Shown: positions 1 through 6,561, numbered from the stretch's first letter. The stretch: DNA of 19,630 bases from GWA1-54-10 sp964349675 (GCA_964349675.1 CAYGHD010000011.1:1-19630), one strand, 5' to 3'. Notes: generated by a model from the sequence alone, not told the origin. Numbers and translations: made by a program.

Positions 1-540
1 GATCACTTCCGGATCGGTACTGTCTCCGCAGATGATGCGATGAGTACCCAACTGGAACATCTCGCCCAGCTTCGTCGTCGGCTTCTTGATTTTCTCCAGC
101 TCTTTTTCGACATCAAACTCGTCGTCCTCTACCTCGAGGTCATCGAAGATGTGCGTCAGGTCGGTGTCATCGAAACCCGAGGAGAGCAGCGTCTCGATGT
201 CGAAGTTATCGGCCAGTGCCTGCCAATCCCAATCGCCGTGTATGCGATTGCTACCAAGGAGATACTGCTCGTACTCCTTTTGCGTGAGCTTTCTATTCGG
301 CAAACGCACGGGGATCATTTCACTCTCACGACCCAGCAGTTTGAGCACCATGAGGCGCTGGTGTCCGGCGATTACTGTGTTATCCGTGTCTACTACCGGC
401 AGCTCAACGAGGTCAAATTTCTTGAGCGAGCGCTTGAGGTCGTCGATCTGCTTTGGAGACATCGTGCGCGGATTCTTGATGTTAGGCACCAGGTCGCTGA
501 CCTTTCTCTCAACCGTGTGCCATGAAAGTTTTGTAGCCAT
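1..540 (-). CDS. ParB-like domain / DNA methyltransferase, 3' part outside the window
   Basis: The minus strand is open from ATG at 540 to the window edge (180 codons, no stop), so only the N-terminal part is visible. Residues 12-85 look like a ParB/sulfiredoxin-type domain, with ISxxxPNxxNPR-like spacing near the start and a GHQR box at residues 59-62. An acidic linker at about 123-150 follows, then KLGEMFQLGTHRIICGDSTD at 157-176, which is the typical entry into the methylase half of phage and mobile-element ParB-methyltransferase fusions. By family knowledge the complete protein would methylate adenine or cytosine N in DNA, with the ParB part helping DNA recognition. The catalytic DPPY-type motif lies off the edge, so I cannot confirm activity. 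Such genes are common in prophages and integrative elements, which fits the accessory character of 1-3290. The plus-strand frames over this stretch are shadows. Confidence 0.85.
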   Translation of the reverse strand, partial: MATKLSWHTVERKVSDLVPNIKNPRTMSPKQIDDLKRSLKKFDLVELPVVDTDNTVIAGHQRLMVLKLLGRESEMIPVRLPNRKLTQKEYEQYLLGSNRIHGDWDWQALADNFDIETLLSSGFDDTDLTHIFDDLEVEDDEFDVEKELEKIKKPTTKLGEMFQLGTHRIICGDSTDPEVI

Positions 541-603
541 GTACTAACAATGGCTCAAACGCCGCGATATTTACATGGAATGTATCTAGAATGCTCAACC
601 TTA

Positions 604-627
604 AATGCCTCACATTTGCGAGACATT
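604..627 (-). terminator. stem-loop after the frameshifted gene
   Basis: A 10-bp stem (AATGCCTCAC with GCGAGACATT, two G.T pairs) closes a 4-base loop about 35 bases downstream of the minus-strand stop at 661. There is no long T-run behind it, so a terminator is only a suggestion. It could also be part of the leader of the methyltransferase gene. Confidence 0.35.
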
Positions 628-660
628 CCAAAGACTTTTCCACTCGGGGTGTGGGAAGTG

Positions 661-1289
661 TCAGTTTGTGATGACTACATTGTACAAAGGATTGAGGCGA
701 TAGCCGGATCCGCGCTTGCTCTCAATCACATCTTGTTTCTTTGGAAGCTGGAGTTTTGCACGAAGCACAGCATTGATCGCGGCGATGGTTTTGGAAACGG
801 CGGCGGTACTTTTTGATCCGAGGCGTTTTTGAATGTCTTGCGTCTGTACGTATCCGTCGTGCTCGTGGAGCATAAACAATATATCTTTCTTGAATCCGCC
901 ACTCTCAAACTCATGCTCAAAGACGGTGCCGTCGATGTTCGCGCAATACGGCCACTACGAGATAGGGAGAGGATGACCACGGGAATATCGTTTTGATACT
1001 CAAGAATTTTTGCATTAAGGATGGCAATCATGTCTGCCCACTTGGCGGACTTGTCTTTTTTCTGCAGATGAAAGTGGCTGGCGGTGAACGCCGAATCCTT
1101 GAGCCATTCGTGGACGAGCATCATCGCGTAGACGATTTTTGAGCGGCCGTATTGTTCGATAGCGGGGAGTGGTTGCAGCTGCGTCAATCCGTCAAGATCA
1201 TGCTTAGACAGTTCAACCTCGATAGCAGCACAAATGCCTTTAATTTCAGGCAAGTATTCGGCTATGGCGTGTCGGGAAAACTGGTTCAT
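661..1289 (-). pseudogene. frameshifted gene for a winged-helix-like protein
   Basis: The minus frame opens with ATG at 1289 (MNQFSRHAIAEYLPEIKG...) and reads as plausible protein for about 110 residues, to ...NDIPVVILSLSR near 960. It then turns into low-quality sequence. From about 953 a different minus frame takes over (WPYCANIDGTVFEHEFESGG, on to a stop at 661). That second frame has a TAG at 955-957 and no ATG near its beginning, so the two halves look like one gene split by a frameshift. The C-terminal part, with SKRGSGYRLN near the end, resembles the wing of an OmpR-type winged-helix DNA-binding domain, suggesting a regulator. No family is recognised for the N-terminal half. A TATACT box at 1294-1299 (minus) sits four bases before the ATG, as expected for a leaderless mRNA. 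A sequencing or assembly error would look the same as a real mutation. Confidence 0.6.
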
Positions 1290-1309
1290 ACAGAGTATAT
1301 TAGCACTAG

Positions 1310-1337
1310 TTGACAGATGTGGACAGAGGTGTATCAT
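1310..1337 (+). promoter_or_regulatory. promoter of the lexA-TIR operon, leaderless
   Basis: TTGACA (1310-1315), a 16-bp spacer and TATCAT (1332-1337) form a near-consensus sigma-70 promoter. The lexA ATG at 1345 lies seven bases after the -10 box, so transcription should begin at or next to the start codon. The divergent gene starts at 1289, leaving 55 bp for both promoters. Confidence 0.65.
1312..1331 (+). repeat. tandem 10-bp repeat in the lexA spacer, candidate operator
   Basis: GACAGATGTG (1312-1321) is followed directly by GACAGAGGTG (1322-1331), nine of ten bases identical. The copies are one helical turn apart and fill the space between the -35 and -10 boxes. A repressor bound here would block RNA polymerase, and LexA made from the adjacent gene is the obvious candidate. 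The site resembles neither the E. coli nor the Bacillus LexA box. Confidence 0.45.
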
Positions 1338-1344
1338 TAGCTGT

Positions 1345-1962
1345 ATGAACAGAACAGAAAAAAGGGATTTGGAGGGATATTCATTCCTGCGCAATCAAAT
1401 TATCCATACCGGCGTTACACCCTCTTTACGTGAGATCGGGAAGACTATCGGGTATGTCTCACCTCGCTCGGTACAACTCATGCTAAAGCGACTTGAAGGT
1501 CGAGGACTCCTTAAGTATGAAGACGGAGTTATTAAGCTCTCTCCACGAAAGACTCCAACCATGTCAGAGCAGACGGTAAGTGTGCCGCTCGTTGGCTCTG
1601 TTGCGTGTGGGCTACCATCACTAGCTGAACAAGACGTTGAAGCGCTAATTCCGATTTCTACGCGCATCGCGCGGCCTGGGCACATGTACTTCCTTCTCCG
1701 TGCTGTTGGAACGTCCATGAACAAGTCCGGTATCAATGATGGTGATCTAGTGTTAGTACGACAACAGTCGAGTACGAGCGATGGTGAGAAGGTGGTTGCT
1801 CTCATTAACGACGAAGCTACGATCAAGCACCTCCATCACGAAGAGGGGGTGATCGTGCTCAAGCCAAATTCCACAGATTCGTCACATAAACCGATCGTTC
1901 TTTCGGACGAATTTATTATTCAGGGGGTCGTAGTCACTACGCTTCCCGCTAATCTTTATTAA
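1345..1962 (+). CDS. lexA: LexA-type self-cleaving repressor
   Basis: This 205-aa protein has the length and layout of LexA. Residues 1-66 form the winged helix (GVTPSLREIGKTIGYVSPRS, then LKRLEGRGLLKYEDG). The peptidase S24 half has a cleavage site in VACGLPS (Cys88-Gly89), the catalytic serine in GTSMNKSGINDGD (Ser124) and the catalytic lysine in NDEATIKHL (Lys161). In the known family, RecA filaments on damaged DNA trigger autocleavage and derepression. The scissile pair here is Cys-Gly, as in UmuD, rather than the Ala-Gly of E. coli LexA. I chose ATG 1345 because LexA homology starts there and the promoter ends just before it, although the frame stays open back to 1234. The next gene starts two bases after the stop, so LexA probably autoregulates an operon with the DUF2188, TIR and membrane genes. 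A phage-type S24 repressor is possible, but the DNA-binding half is LexA-like. Confidence 0.93.
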   Translation: MNRTEKRDLEGYSFLRNQIIHTGVTPSLREIGKTIGYVSPRSVQLMLKRLEGRGLLKYEDGVIKLSPRKTPTMSEQTVSVPLVGSVACGLPSLAEQDVEALIPISTRIARPGHMYFLLRAVGTSMNKSGINDGDLVLVRQQSSTSDGEKVVALINDEATIKHLHHEEGVIVLKPNSTDSSHKPIVLSDEFIIQGVVVTTLPANLY

Positions 1963-1964
1963 GT

Positions 1965-2192
1965 ATGGCAAAAAATATACACACCGTTTACAACTCTGAT
2001 CGCGAGCGATGGGAGAACAAGCGCGAGGGCAGTGGGACACCGCTCTCATCGCATCGTACAAAAGACAATGCACTCGATGCCGGAGAGCGAGTGGCGAAGG
2101 ATAGAAGCGTCGAACACTTTATTCACGGCAAGGACGGCAAGATTCAGGAGCGAAACAGTTATGGCAATGATCCGTTCCCCCCGCGCGGTTAA
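1965..2192 (+). CDS. DUF2188 small protein
   Basis: This 75-aa protein matches the DUF2188 pattern: an N-terminal strand with a conserved tryptophan (RERWENKREG), a middle helix with alternating charges (KDNALDAGERVAKD), and the hallmark ending HGKDGKIQERNSYGNDPFPP. The family is small, soluble and of unknown function. It is widespread in bacteria and often sits in accessory loci. The ATG is two bases after the lexA stop, with no Shine-Dalgarno sequence, so translation probably depends on coupling to lexA. The TIR gene follows after 23 bp. Its place between a damage-responsive repressor and a TIR gene suggests shared regulation. A direct role in defence is only inference. Confidence 0.85.
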   Translation: MAKNIHTVYNSDRERWENKREGSGTPLSSHRTKDNALDAGERVAKDRSVEHFIHGKDGKIQERNSYGNDPFPPRG

Positions 2193-2215
2193 TTACTACT
2201 AATTTCTTACTCATT

Positions 2216-2662
2216 ATGGACACTGTTTTTGTGAGCTTTGATTATACGAACGATAAGCACTATAAATATCTGTTGGAAGCGTGGCATGCTAATCCGCGTT
2301 TCCAGTTTACGTTTGACGACGGCACGCCCACGGAAATCGATAGTTCCAATGTGGGGCGTATTAAGGCAGCGCTCACATCAAAAATAAAAGGTGCAACTCA
2401 TACGTTGGTCATCGTGGGTAAGCAAGCTAATGACCGACACTGGAAGAGCGGCCTGATCGGTTACAAAAATTGGATCAACTTTGAAATTTACCAGAGCATG
2501 CAAGAAGGCAAGCGCATCGCAGTGGTGCGACTTGACCGCTCTTACGAGTTGCCCGAGGAGCTGCAGAACGGCAAGTACTCATTAGTGGAAGGTTTCAGTG
2601 AAGCCAACGTGATGCAAGCCCTCAATACAGCGCCATACCAAGTGTATCGTTATGCCCACTGA
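2216..2662 (+). CDS. TIR-domain protein, DUF1863 / Thoeris ThsB-like
   Basis: This 148-aa single-domain protein begins with the strand and loop typical of DUF1863 TIR proteins (VFVSFDYTNDKHYKYLLEAW). It continues with SSNVGRIKAALTSKI, the core strand ATHTLVIVG (60-68) and IGYKNWINFEI (81-91). Glu90 occupies the position of the catalytic glutamate in TIR NADases. In Thoeris, proteins of this group (ThsB) sense phage infection and make a cyclic ADP-ribose-type signal from NAD+, which activates a partner effector. No second domain or transmembrane helix is visible, so the protein should be cytosolic. Its stop overlaps the start of the membrane-protein gene by 11 bases, a strong sign that the two act together. 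No ThsA (SIR2-SLOG) is present in the window. The start lacks a Shine-Dalgarno site. Confidence 0.87.
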   Translation: MDTVFVSFDYTNDKHYKYLLEAWHANPRFQFTFDDGTPTEIDSSNVGRIKAALTSKIKGATHTLVIVGKQANDRHWKSGLIGYKNWINFEIYQSMQEGKRIAVVRLDRSYELPEELQNGKYSLVEGFSEANVMQALNTAPYQVYRYAH

Positions 2663-3251
2663 TACAATTTCGTTAATCTACGATCACTACAAGGATACTT
2701 GCTCGATAATTGGTGAAGCGGTAAAGCGGCGTGATCGCGCCATGTTGCTTGTTATTATCGCGGCCGCGTTCTTCGCGTTCCAAACTATTTTCCCGAGCGC
2801 GGCTGACCTTGCTGTTACCGATTACCTCAGTTTCAAGTTTGGGCTGACGTTTCAAGTGGACCTAGCGATTATTGGCAACGTTGTCTGGGTTCTCATTCTC
2901 ATGTTTACGCTGCGGTATTTTCAGACGGCTGTTTTTGTTGAACGTCAGTATAAATATCTTCAACAACTTGAGAATAAATTAAATGACATTATTGGGCAGG
3001 AGTTGATCACTCGAGAGGGTAAAGCATATCTCGCTGCCTATCCATGGTTCTCAGACTGGATGTGGATGCTCTATACGATTATTCTCCCGGCACTTTTACT
3101 ATTGCTAACGGGCGTCAAAATAGCCGAAGAGTGGCTTAGGGCTTCCGGCGAAGGATATACCTTTGGGCTGTTCGTAAATACAGGAGTCTTCCTACTGATC
3201 GCGGTTTCAGTCGCTCTATACCTTGGCCTGTTACATCAAAAGAAAAAGTGA
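2652..3251 (+). CDS. four-helix membrane protein, putative effector of the TIR protein
   Basis: This 199-aa protein has four predicted transmembrane segments at about residues 30-48, 70-89, 136-155 and 171-194. Between helices 2 and 3 is a charged cytoplasmic loop (VERQYKYLQQLENKLND, then ITREGKAYLAAYPWFSDW) that could form a short coiled coil. I see no macro, SLOG, STALD or other nucleotide-binding domain. The gene overlaps the TIR gene by 11 bases in another frame and ends at a strong stem-loop, so it is the last gene of the operon. By analogy with Thoeris variants that use membrane effectors, I infer that a TIR-made signal or direct contact makes it damage the membrane. Alternatively it anchors or restrains the TIR protein. 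It may belong to a known unnamed family; I cannot name it with certainty. Confidence 0.8.
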   Translation: MPTDTISLIYDHYKDTCSIIGEAVKRRDRAMLLVIIAAAFFAFQTIFPSAADLAVTDYLSFKFGLTFQVDLAIIGNVVWVLILMFTLRYFQTAVFVERQYKYLQQLENKLNDIIGQELITREGKAYLAAYPWFSDWMWMLYTIILPALLLLLTGVKIAEEWLRASGEGYTFGLFVNTGVFLLIAVSVALYLGLLHQKKK

Positions 3252-3282
3252 CACGGTAAAACGCGAGAATAGTGTCACTTTT
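3244..3282. terminator. terminator of the lexA-TIR operon
   Basis: An 11-bp perfect inverted repeat (AAAAGTGACAC with GTGTCACTTTT) closes a 17-base loop. It starts inside the last codons of the membrane-protein gene, and T-rich sequence follows it. The A/T-rich arms could let it work in both directions. Confidence 0.6.
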
Positions 3283-3369
3283 GTCACTTTTCAAAATCGC
3301 ACCCCGACCCACATGCCTCAAAATCACGAGTGGAGAAATCGCTCAAAAACCCTTACACTGGTTGATGTC

Positions 3370-3446
3370 GGTGGGCACTTAACCCACCTGCACCGCAATA
3401 GCAAAATCGGATGGGGTTTCCCTGTCCGATTTTTGCTATCATTGCG
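3370..3446. other. two further hairpins between convergent genes
   Basis: GGTGGG (3370-3375) pairs with CCCACC (3383-3388). A longer imperfect palindrome lies at 3394-3446 (GCAAAATCGGA with TCCGATTTTTGC, extended outward by CGCAAT/ATTGCG with small bulges). They lie between the plus-strand TIR operon and a minus-strand gene. They may be terminators or a palindromic intergenic element, and no protein is visible here. Confidence 0.45.
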
Positions 3447-3450
3447 TTAA

Positions 3451-3476
3451 GATAGTAGGGATTCGAACCTGCTACG
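3451..3476 (-). other. tRNA T-arm-like sequence, no complete tRNA
   Basis: On the minus strand, GGTTCGAATCCCTACTATC resembles the T-loop and 3' end of a tRNA. The five bases on either side of the loop do not pair properly, and I find no matching acceptor, D-arm or anticodon arm upstream, where the Cys-repeat gene ends. It may be a tRNA 3' remnant, as left at integration sites, or chance. Confidence 0.25.
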
Positions 3477-3488
3477 AAAAGATTACAC

Positions 3489-4019
3489 TTACTGGATCTG
3501 TAAGCCCTCATCTTGGGCTTGAAGTGCAAAACACTGAAGCCGATCCGCGTCTTTAGAAATGGGGTAGCAAGTATCGTCATTTCTGAAATATTCAAGACAG
3601 AAGATTTTGTCATGCGTGTTTTGAATAGATAAGCAAATATTTGGGTCTGGAAGTCGTCTTGCATAGCGGAAATAACACCCGTCAGAGAGACTCCCTAGCA
3701 AACTACAGACAGACGTATTTCTGACAACTAAAGCGACTTCTGCATAACATCCTGCGCGTACGTTAAGAACGGTGCTGCTATATATATCTGGAATGGAGTT
3801 GCAAATAGTGACATCGTTATGCTTGACCGCCAATTTCGTATAACAGGAAGATTGATATGACCATGCAGGGACGTCTATGCTGCCAGCTATAAACCCGCAT
3901 AAAGACGGGACATTAGTTGCTAATGCAATTGGAGCCATCACCTCATTTGACCGGAGACTAAAAAACGCAACGAGGATTACAATAGCGCCAAATACGATGT
4001 ATATGAAAATTTTTCGCAT
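3489..4019 (-). CDS. secreted or membrane-anchored Cys-repeat protein
   Basis: This 176-aa protein begins with a short basic start and one hydrophobic segment (residues 4-21, IFIYIVFGAIVILVAFF), so it is exported or anchored with the rest outside. The exterior contains about ten cysteines in repeated units of the form C-Y/F-x2-A/L-...-C-x2-I/L (SCYTKLAVKHNDVTICNSI, GCYAEVALVVRNTSVCSLL, GCYFRYARRLPDPNICLSI, then FCLEYFRNDDTCYPI). Each unit looks like a short helical hairpin that could be closed by a disulfide. I do not recognise a named family, though Cys-repeat secreted proteins of this style are frequent in CPR genomes. The ATG at 4019 is supported by an extended -10 box eight bases upstream. 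The gene is monocistronic and convergent with the TIR operon. Confidence 0.75.
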   Translation of the reverse strand: MRKIFIYIVFGAIVILVAFFSLRSNEVMAPIALATNVPSLCGFIAGSIDVPAWSYQSSCYTKLAVKHNDVTICNSIPDIYSSTVLNVRAGCYAEVALVVRNTSVCSLLGSLSDGCYFRYARRLPDPNICLSIQNTHDKIFCLEYFRNDDTCYPISKDADRLQCFALQAQDEGLQIQ

Positions 4020-4027
4020 TACTAAAA

Positions 4028-4036
4028 ATTATACCA
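4028..4036 (-). promoter_or_regulatory. extended -10 promoter of the Cys-repeat gene
   Basis: The minus strand reads TGGTATAAT, a perfect extended -10 box, and the ATG at 4019 follows after eight bases. No clear -35 box is seen. The spacing predicts a leaderless mRNA. Confidence 0.65.
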
Positions 4037-4133
4037 CGCAAGAACATCTAGTTTTTTTAAACTAATCTGTCAGCAAATTATAAGATTAATAGCCCCAATC
4101 CCGGAGGTCGCACCTTTGGAACTGTGGATAAGG

Positions 4134-4961
4134 CTACCGTGGCGCCGCAATCTCCGCCGAGAGGACTTTGCCGTTGCCATCAGTATCAAACACGATGCCA
4201 AACGGGTCGGTTGGGATTGCAGAGAGTATGCCCTTTTGCACAAGCGCGTCGAGCGTTTTTGGGTATGCACCGGTGATTGTTTTGTACCTCTTCATCGCTT
4301 GCTCGAGCAATGTCAGAATTTCTATATGCTCGATGTTGTCGAGCGCCTGCTCGCGTACCACCTCGTCTTGAGAATTTTCATAAATACCGACCCAAATCTG
4401 TTTTGTCTGTTCACGCAAGTCGCTGCGCGTGCCATAGTTGTACGCCATAATCCGTATCCCCTCGGGCACACCGGGGGTGTCTGCCGCAAGACGCAGATAG
4501 TATGCCGCGTTTTTTTGATCCTTCAGCACCATGTGATACGTTGTGCCCACATAGTACGGGATGCGCCAGTCTGGCAGCTTGTTTTCGATACCGCGCTTCC
4601 CCACCTCAAGCGCAGTTGGCGTCTCCACTTGGTCGATGGCCGGGATAATCAGCACCGCAAACGCATAGGGGTAGCTAAACTTTGGATCTACCCGTGTCAG
4701 CGTATCTAAATGTGCCGCTAACCCCAAAAAAGACACACCAGGAGTCCCTATGGTTTGCACCACGTTGAGCCACAGCAGCGACGCGGTTGCAGAGTGTAGC
4801 CCAAAGTTTGTAAGCTGCAGCACCCATGCAGGCAGTGGCACCAACAGCTGCGGCACGCGCTCTGGTTTGTGCTGGTCGGCTCCGTACTGCGCAAGCGCAA
4901 TAGCGCCAAGCAGCAACCCAGCCAATGCAAACCCTTGTATGTTTTTTGGCACACGTACCAT
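4134..4961 (-). CDS. membrane-anchored TPR-like protein linked to an ABC transporter
   Basis: This 275-aa protein has one N-terminal hydrophobic segment (residues 10-25, GFALAGLLLGAIALAQ) and a helical exterior. The middle (about 85-190) reads like TPR-type helical pairs: RVDPKFSYPYAFAVLIIPAI, LEVGKRGIENKLPDWRIPYY, then QKNAAYYLRLAADTPGVP. The C-terminal part (LEQAMKRYKTITGAYPKTLD, then a stretch rich in D and G) resembles the end of type II secretion pseudopilin-like proteins, where a short helix precedes a DTDGNG-type turn. No enzyme motif is seen. It is the last gene of a minus-strand operon after the ABC ATPase and permease, with only a three-base gap, so it probably works with that transporter at the membrane. 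Function is unknown. Confidence 0.75.
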   Translation of the reverse strand: MVRVPKNIQGFALAGLLLGAIALAQYGADQHKPERVPQLLVPLPAWVLQLTNFGLHSATASLLWLNVVQTIGTPGVSFLGLAAHLDTLTRVDPKFSYPYAFAVLIIPAIDQVETPTALEVGKRGIENKLPDWRIPYYVGTTYHMVLKDQKNAAYYLRLAADTPGVPEGIRIMAYNYGTRSDLREQTKQIWVGIYENSQDEVVREQALDNIEHIEILTLLEQAMKRYKTITGAYPKTLDALVQKGILSAIPTDPFGIVFDTDGNGKVLSAEIAAPR

Positions 4962-4964
4962 ACA

Positions 4965-5741
4965 TTACAGTTCTCTGCGTTTTAATAATGCAGTCGCTAC
5001 ATACAGCAGCACTGCCACATAGACGCTTGCATACAAAAAGACAAAAAACATATTCATGAGGCTTGGGGCTGCACCATACAGCACGAGGTCGCGGATATTA
5101 AATTTCTCCATATTAGGCAGCACATAGTAGAGCGCCTGGGCAATATACCAACTAAACCCGCCGCTTTTTGCCGCAACCGCAACTAAGAGCCCCAGCGAGT
5201 GGCCAATATACACCACGAGCAGCGCATACACTGCCCCCGCAAGCGGCCGCGCATAGGTTGAGAAAAACAAAGAGAGTGCAATGACCAGCGCCATTTCAAA
5301 CAACTGCAGCAGCACCGCAACAACCGCGAGCGTGTCAAAAACTTTGCCGCCTGCATAGACAACCCCCAAGTACACCAACAGCATGCCCACAATAGACAAC
5401 GACACGCTCGCCCAGAGCCCCGCAAATTTGCCCACGAGCAACTCTCCCCTTGTTATCGGTTTGGATAAAATAAAATAAAGTGTCTTGCGCTCAAGCTCTT
5501 TGTATACCAGCGCCGTACCCAAAAAGATGGTGATAAACAAACCAAACAGATACATGCCCGCGAGCCCCAGGCTCCGCACCACGTGGACATCCTCACCCAG
5601 CGAAATTGACCCTAAAAACAAGGTAAATGTGATGAATAAAAAAGCGAACGCGGCAACCACATACAACACTTTGTCTCGGATACTCTCTTTAAACGTATTT
5701 TTTGCTACCGTGTAGGCAGCGTGAAATGTTGGTCTGGTCAT
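4965..5741 (-). CDS. ABC-2 type transporter permease
   Basis: This 258-aa integral membrane protein has six predicted transmembrane segments. An N-terminal amphipathic stretch (AYTVAKNTFKESIRDKVLY) leads into the first helix, and ELERKTLYFILSKPITRGELLVGKF lies between helices 2 and 3. That loop is the signature of the ABC-2 family related to NosY and Gld-type permeases. The permease would pair with the ATPase encoded just upstream. The two genes overlap by ATGA, so translation is coupled. The substrate cannot be predicted; multidrug export, polysaccharide export and gliding-type systems all use this fold. Confidence 0.88.
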   Translation of the reverse strand: MTRPTFHAAYTVAKNTFKESIRDKVLYVVAAFAFLFITFTLFLGSISLGEDVHVVRSLGLAGMYLFGLFITIFLGTALVYKELERKTLYFILSKPITRGELLVGKFAGLWASVSLSIVGMLLVYLGVVYAGGKVFDTLAVVAVLLQLFEMALVIALSLFFSTYARPLAGAVYALLVVYIGHSLGLLVAVAAKSGGFSWYIAQALYYVLPNMEKFNIRDLVLYGAAPSLMNMFFVFLYASVYVAVLLYVATALLKRREL

Positions 5742-6448
5742 ATAGTTGTGCCAAGCGACTCAATGGTAGTAACAAATTGCTCTTCAAGCGTTTTGCCGCG
5801 AGTAAAGTCCTCAACCGGCCCTGCATACAACAATGAGCCTTGGTGGAGCACGCCGATTTGGTCGCATAACTCTTGCGTGTCAAAAAGAATGTGCGAGTTA
5901 AAGAAAATCGTTTTTCCTTGCGCTTTCAGCTCGGTGATGATGGTTTTGAGCGCCTTGCGCCCCAGCGGGTCAAGCCCATCCAGCGGCTCGTCCAAAAACA
6001 GATACTGCGGGTCGTTGAGTAACGCTTGTGCAAATCCAAGACGCTGCTTCATCCCTTTTGAGTAGGTAGAAATTTTTTGATCTTTTGCTTCAAAGATGCC
6101 GAGCCGCTCAAGCGCAGCGAAGTACTGCACCTCGTCTGTGTGTGCAGAAAAAAGTTCGCCGCAAAAACGCAAAAACTCCAACCCGCTGAGGTGGTCGTAA
6201 AATTGAGGAGTCTCGGGCATAAAACCGATTCGTGCACGTGCGGCTTTGTCAGTAGGCATCGAGCCGCCAACGCGTACCTGCCCCACAGTTGGATGATTCA
6301 ACCCCACCAACATTTTTATCGTCGTTGTTTTGCCCGCGCCGTTTGGCCCCAAAAAACCAAATACGACCCCTGTGGGTATGGTGAGCGACACATCGCGCAC
6401 CACCGTGCGGCCGCCAATCTCTTTTGAAACGTTTTTGAGCTCGATCAT
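5738..6448 (-). CDS. ABC transporter ATP-binding protein
   Basis: This 236-aa protein has all the ABC motifs: Walker A GPNGAGKT (34-41), a Q-loop-region glutamate in GFMPETPQF, a signature variant YSKGMKQR (129-136), Walker B YLFLDEP (149-155) and the switch histidine in FFNSHI. It resembles the CcmA/NosF group of ATPases that drive ABC-2 exporters. I chose ATG 6448 rather than the upstream in-frame ATG at 6517. The domain starts at MIELKNVSKEIGG, and the -10 box and the terminator of the next unit both lie between the two candidates. It is the first gene of the ATPase-permease-TPR operon and acts at the cytoplasmic face of the membrane. The substrate is unknown. Confidence 0.92.
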   Translation of the reverse strand: MIELKNVSKEIGGRTVVRDVSLTIPTGVVFGFLGPNGAGKTTTIKMLVGLNHPTVGQVRVGGSMPTDKAARARIGFMPETPQFYDHLSGLEFLRFCGELFSAHTDEVQYFAALERLGIFEAKDQKISTYSKGMKQRLGFAQALLNDPQYLFLDEPLDGLDPLGRKALKTIITELKAQGKTIFFNSHILFDTQELCDQIGVLHQGSLLYAGPVEDFTRGKTLEEQFVTTIESLGTTI

Positions 6449-6457
6449 TACCAACGT

Positions 6458-6485
6458 AGTATAAACGACCGGTGTACGTTGCAAA
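6458..6485 (-). promoter_or_regulatory. promoter of the ABC operon
   Basis: On the minus strand TTTGCA (6480-6485) and TATACT (6458-6463) are 16 bp apart. The ATG at 6448 begins nine bases after the -10 box, so the mRNA is nearly leaderless. Confidence 0.55.
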
Positions 6486-6495
6486 AGTATAGAGG

Positions 6496-6532
6496 AAAAG
6501 AAAAGAGGCGGGGGCACTATGTGCCGCCCGCC
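6496..6532 (-). terminator. intrinsic terminator of the 157-aa gene
   Basis: A GC-rich stem (GGCGGGGGCAC at 6507-6517 with GTGCCGCCCGCC at 6521-6532, one bulge) closes a three-base loop. On the minus strand it is followed by CTCTTTTCTTTTC. It ends the small-gene island and separates it from the ABC operon promoter. Confidence 0.8.
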
Positions 6533-6561
6533 CCGAGAAACGCGTTGCTATAGAGAAAAGG

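Noticed and set aside
40..547. Two plus-strand frames of 161 and 153 codons
   Set aside because: Both lie over the minus-strand ParB/methyltransferase gene, whose motifs (GHQR, CGDSTD) are clear. The plus frames show no motif.
1395..1826. Minus-strand frame of 143 codons over lexA
   Set aside because: Shadow of lexA; serine/arginine-rich with no ribosome site.
3353..3664. Minus-strand frame of 103 codons
   Set aside because: It overlaps the Cys-repeat gene in another frame and crosses the palindromes. The Cys-repeat frame has a promoter and signal anchor.
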